From assembly GCA_051453625.1 (NCBI GenBank), contig JBOZIK010000001.1, positions 106,063,466 to 106,127,465 on the forward strand: a stretch of DNA of 64,000 nt. The letters run 5' to 3'. This DNA is from Welwitschia mirabilis. Lineage: Eukaryota; Gnetophyta; Gnetopsida; Welwitschiales. Below, piece by piece: positions 60,727-64,000 of the stretch (its first letter is position 1; every line of letters starts with the position of its first letter). The notes beneath the pieces are model-generated. The model searched no databases and was not told where the DNA came from. It was given only the letters and a program-made list of their open reading frames with translations. A program made the position numbers and the translations under genes.

Positions 60727-60777
60727 TTCTTTTCTTTTCTTTCTTTCTTTCTTTCTTTTTTTTTTTTTTTTTTTTTG
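60727..60777. repeat. (CTTT)n / poly(T) tract
   Basis: Several CTTT units then about 24 T residues, at the place homologous to the (CA)n of E2 and the T-rich tract of E1. Confidence 0.9.
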
Positions 60778-61164
60778 GATAACATTCCACATAATCAAGT
60801 ACTTGTAAGTATGAAATTGAAGTAATGAGATAAGTAATAAAGTAAGAACATGCAAAAATAACTAATTATTTACACCATTAAATGAGAACAAAATAACTAA
60901 GGAATATTTATTAAAAATGAAGTTCATATACATATGAATGTCTGAATATTAGATGAAGCCAATCTTATCATCTAAATAATAAAGTAAAATATTACTAATC
61001 ATGAAAACTTTATAAGTAACTATATATATCAAGTTAAAAACATTCAAGTGATAACATTATGTTAACCTAAGAAATGATTTAAGAAGGAATTTGGAAAATA
61101 GCAAGATGAAGGCCCTCTTCATTAAGAGAAGTGTCCAAAACAAGTGCTTCTATTATGTTTAAGA

Positions 61165-61676
61165 TTTCATCAGAAGATGACTCATAGATTTTTAACCTTT
61201 GTCCATTAACTTTTTAAATTTTTCTAGTATTTAGATCATAANNNNNNNNNNNNNNNNNNNNNNNNNNNNNNNNNNNNNNNNNNNNNNNNNNNNNNNNNNN
61301 NNNNNNNNNNNNNNNNNNNNNNNNNNNNNNNNNNNNNNNNNNNNNNNNNNNNNNNNNNNNNNNNNNNNNNNNNNNNNNNNNNNNNNNNNNNNNNNNNNNN
61401 NNNNNNNNNNNNNNNNNNNNNNNNNNNNNNNNNNNNNNNNNNNNNNNNNNNNNNNNNNNNNNNNNNNNNNNNNNNNNNNNNNNNNNNNNNNNNNNNNNNN
61501 NNNNNNNNNNNNNNNNNNNNNNNNNNNNNNNNNNNNNNNNNNNNNNNNNNNNNNNNNNNNNNNNNNNNNNNNNNNNNNNNNNNNNNNNNNNNNNNNNNNT
61601 TTCATCAGAAGATGACTCATAGATTTTTAACCTTTGTCCATTAACTTTTTAAATTTTTCTAGTATTTAGATCATAA
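61165..61676. repeat. Perfect 77-bp duplication flanking a 358-N gap
   Basis: 61165-61241 and 61600-61676 are identical over 77 bases within integrase C-terminal sequence. In such an old element exact identity suggests the same DNA placed twice at unmerged contig ends. Confidence 0.9.
61242..61599. other. Assembly gap (358 N)
   Basis: Flanked by identical 77-bp sequences. Confidence 1.
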
Positions 61677-62560
61677 ATTTTAACTAATCCATTTGAATGT
61701 ACTTTTTCTATAAGATAAGAACCTAACCATTTAGAAGTTAACTTGTTGTGCAAAAGGTGTACTCAGGTGTTATATAGAAGGACAAGTTGACCAGATTCAA
61801 ACTGCTTCTAAATAATCTTTTTATCATGTCTGAACTTGGCTTGAGCTTTATGAATGAGTTTGATGATGTAAAGTATGAGTTCATTTTTAATCTAAATGAT
61901 AAAGTTAGGATAACCAAAATTTAAGGTTTTCATTCAAGTCTATAAGGTTAAGTTGATAGGTGGATTTATAAGAATTATAGCAAACATCAATCGTTAAAAT
62001 ACAAACTTTTTTGTACATAAGTTCATATGGTGAAAAACCTAGAGAGCTACACCAAGTAGTATGGTAAGCCTAAATAACATTATTAAGTTTAGAGGACCAT
62101 GTTTTCCTATTGATAAATACTAATTTATAAAGAATCTTTTTAATTTCTATATTAGCATTTTTGGCTTAGTCATTAGTTTGAGATTGATAGGCACATGCAN
62201 NNNNNNNNNNNNNNNNNNNNNNNNNNNNNNNNNNNNNNNNNNNNNNNNNNNNNNNNNNNNNNNNNNNNNNNNNNNNNNNNNNNNNNNNNNNNNNNNNNNN
62301 NNNNNNNNNNNNNNNNNNNNNNNNNNNNNNAATTTGGGCATGATTTTTGGTAGTAGGAACATCTTCTACCCACTTAGTAACATAATTAACTGCTCCAGGA
62401 ATATAATTTTTATCATAAGAAGGTGATGTAATTAGGCCTACAAGGTTAATTCTCCAACAATAAAAAGGTTCACATTTAAGTATAGGTTTGAGGGTTATAT
62501 CTTAAGAATGATTTAGACTACCATAACATTAACATGCATCACACCTTTTAAAAAAGTCAA
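61600..62560 (-). pseudogene. E5 integrase remnant
   Basis: Minus strand: zinc-binding end CDAC (62531-62542) followed by YGSLNHS, the core WRINLVGLI (62430-62456), where the family has W-G-I-D-F-x-G and the catalytic Asp is now Asn, then VNYVTKWVEDVPT (family V-D-Y-V-S-K-W-V-E-A), a 131-N gap, and the C-terminal LTSKWLGSYLIEKVHSNG and KVNGQRLKIYESS. It would have inserted element cDNA into the genome; this copy is inactive. Confidence 0.75.
62200..62330. other. Assembly gap (131 N)
   Basis: In the E5 integrase core. Confidence 1.
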
Positions 62561-62759
62561 ATAAATCTTTGAAAAGAGTAGGCTAATAAAAACTTGAGTG
62601 AAGAATTTTCATGATGATCTTTGACCACTAAAGTATCCTCCACATACTACACAATGGTAAAGTTTTAGGATCTCTAAGATTTCCCACTTAGGTACCTACT
62701 TACAAATGATTTGTGTCTATAAAGATGGAGTTCATTCCACTCATAATAATTGATCCTAT

Positions 62760-63360
62760 AAAAAAAAGAGATTTACGTTGGTTATGGCTCTAATGCTGGG
62801 GAGTTTTCATAGTGATAAGGTAGTTCATAATATTAACATACTAAGGAGTGGGATGAGTAGAAGAGATAGCATAAATTTGCTTAATCACAAAGAGTTGTTC
62901 ATCTAGAAAAAAGTCATTTATGGGAAGTTCATCATGAAAGTAAGGAAGTCAAGATAGATTATCAGCAACACTATTATGTTTTCTAGCCTTATCAATGCTG
63001 GTGAGATTAAATTCTTGCATAAGAAGAATTCACCTAATAAATCTGGCACTAAAGCCCTTTTTAATCATAAGATAGTGAATGGCTGCATGATCTATGTAAA
63101 CATTGATGTAAAAGCCAAAAAAATAATGTCAAAGATGATCTAGGCAAAAGATAATGGCAAGCATTTTTCTCTTGATAGTAGTGTAGTTGGATTGGACTTG
63201 AGATAAATTTTTACTAATATAAGATATAAATTTAAAGCCATTTTCATACTTTTGACTAAGAACCCCCCCTATAGCAATGTTGCTTGCATCACACATAAGT
63301 TTAAAATCTTTATTTCAATTAGGACTTATGACAATAGGTTTAGAAGAAATGTTTTCTTTA
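62760..63360 (-). pseudogene. E5 RNase H remnant
   Basis: Minus strand FKLMCDASNIAIGGVLSQK keeps the first catalytic Asp of the Ty3/gypsy RNase H. It continues with FISYISKNLSQVQSNYTTIKRKMLA, where the family T-T-E-K-E-L-L-A has lost the key Glu, then DHAAIHYLM. Stops interrupt the frame. Confidence 0.75.
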
Positions 63361-64000
63361 AGAGTTTCAAATGCAAGTTAGCATGAATTGTTCCAATCTA
63401 ATTTAACATCTTTTTCAAGTAAGAAGTAGAGAAGTTTATAAATTCTAGCATAATCATGAATAAAATGTTGATAAAAACCAGTATGACCAAGAAAATTTAT
63501 AACTTGTTTAATATTAGTTGGAGGGATAAGGTTTTTAATGATATCAATTTTTGTGGGATCCATCCTAATCCATTCTTTAAAAATGTGATAACCTAAGACA
63601 ATTCCATGGTTAACAAGAAGAAACCTCTTTTCCCAACTCAAATGTAAGACACTTTTAATTCATCGACTTAGGACTTTCTCTAATATCTCTATAGTTTATT
63701 CAAAAGTATCACCAAATATGGATAATTCATTCATAAAGATTTCAATAAAATCCTCTATCAAATCAAAAAAGTTCCTTATCATAGCTCTTTGAAAGGTTTT
63801 AGGGGTGTTGCAAAGTTTAAAGGCCATTTCTCTAAAATTAAAGGCGCTAAAGGGTGAGGTGCAAGTGGTTTTAGCTTAATCTTTACTTGTTATACAAATT
63901 TGATTATAGTCACTATACCCATCAAGAAAATAATAGTAGGCATAACCTTGGATTCTATTAAGTATGTCATCAAGAAAGGGTAAAGACCAATGATCCTTTT
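63361..64000 (-). pseudogene. E5 reverse transcriptase remnant
   Basis: Minus strand LPFLDDIL, FLDGYSDYNQI, FSAFNFREMAFKLCNTPKTFQ, then FMNE at 63726-63737 where active enzymes have F/Y-M-D-D; both catalytic aspartates are changed. A 263-bp open stretch (63378-63641) holds VNHGIVLGYHIF, DPTKIDIIKNL, FLGHTGFYQHFI and LLEKDV, the thumb/connection region of Athila/Tat enzymes. The 5' part lies beyond the window. Confidence 0.85.

Larger units (their letters stand above)
59493..60780 (-). repeat. 740-bp tandem duplication in E5 3' region
   Basis: 59493-59997 and 60237-60740 are homologous (gap between). Each has the conserved 3' block. The second ends in a (CTTT)n and T24 tract at 60727-60777; the first runs into the gap at the same point, so low-complexity DNA probably broke the assembly. 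Confidence 0.75.
56624..64000 (-). mobile_element. Gypsy element E5 (Athila/Tat-like, pol-bearing), truncated by window edge
   Basis: Minus strand: RT, RNase H, integrase (63995 to 61600), 3' noncoding region with a 740-bp tandem duplication, PPT (58285-58267) and 3' LTR (58266-56624). It shares LTR blocks, PPT motif, conserved 3' block and hairpin cassettes with E1, E2 and the array, but it keeps pol domains. The 5' half lies outside the window. Confidence 0.8.

Overview
The window is plant nuclear DNA made almost entirely of decayed LTR retrotransposons. It is strongly A+T-rich, its coding remnants are Ty1/copia and Ty3/gypsy proteins full of stops and frameshifts, and primer-binding sites complementary to plant tRNAs (tRNA-Met type and tRNA-Asp type) can still be read. 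I found no intact host gene, rRNA, tRNA or CRISPR array. The region looks like gene-poor heterochromatin of a seed plant; the species cannot be named from this sequence. Fourteen runs of N show a draft assembly, and several gaps are flanked by duplicated sequence.

Layout. Positions 1-10836 hold two tandem units of a minus-strand element (family G) with LTRs of about 1.75 kb and a tRNA-Met-type PBS. Positions 10837-11670 resemble an old LTR. A SIRE-like Copia element (H1) starts at 11671 and its gag is interrupted at 13156. The interruption is a minus-strand gypsy element E1 (13157-31055, target duplication AACCG/AACCA). Inside E1 sits a second gypsy element of the same superfamily, E2 (18070-27086, perfect target duplication ATTAT). 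Inside E2 sits a solo Copia LTR (22950-24681, ATTTA/TTTTA). This gives a four-level nest. Copia gag resumes at 31056, and a largely complete but dead Copia polyprotein runs to 36318, followed by a PPT and a 3' LTR with a 177-bp duplication.

Positions 36740-39569 are mostly unassigned, with a 19-bp minisatellite. A lone E-type LTR lies at 39570-40557. A small LTR element F (40932-55292, ACTTG/ACTTA) carries, inside its 3' LTR, a head-to-tail array of plus-strand Athila/Tat-like gypsy copies (42659-55238). The array is bounded by a single perfect AAGTG target duplication. Copies A and B in it encode gag and an aspartic protease but no reverse transcriptase or integrase. After about 1.3 kb of unassigned DNA, a minus-strand gypsy element E5 begins (56624) and runs off the right edge. 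It is the only gypsy copy here with RT, RNase H and integrase remnants.

How the parts relate. E1, E2, A, B, E5 and the lone LTR share LTR architecture, the decayed tRNA-Asp PBS, a conserved 3' noncoding block and a recurring 38-41 bp hairpin-forming cassette found in LTRs, leaders and 3' regions. The simplest reading is a family of non-autonomous elements (A, B, E1, E2) once mobilised by an E5-like autonomous partner. The cassette family and the single-TSD array are the most interesting structures in the window.
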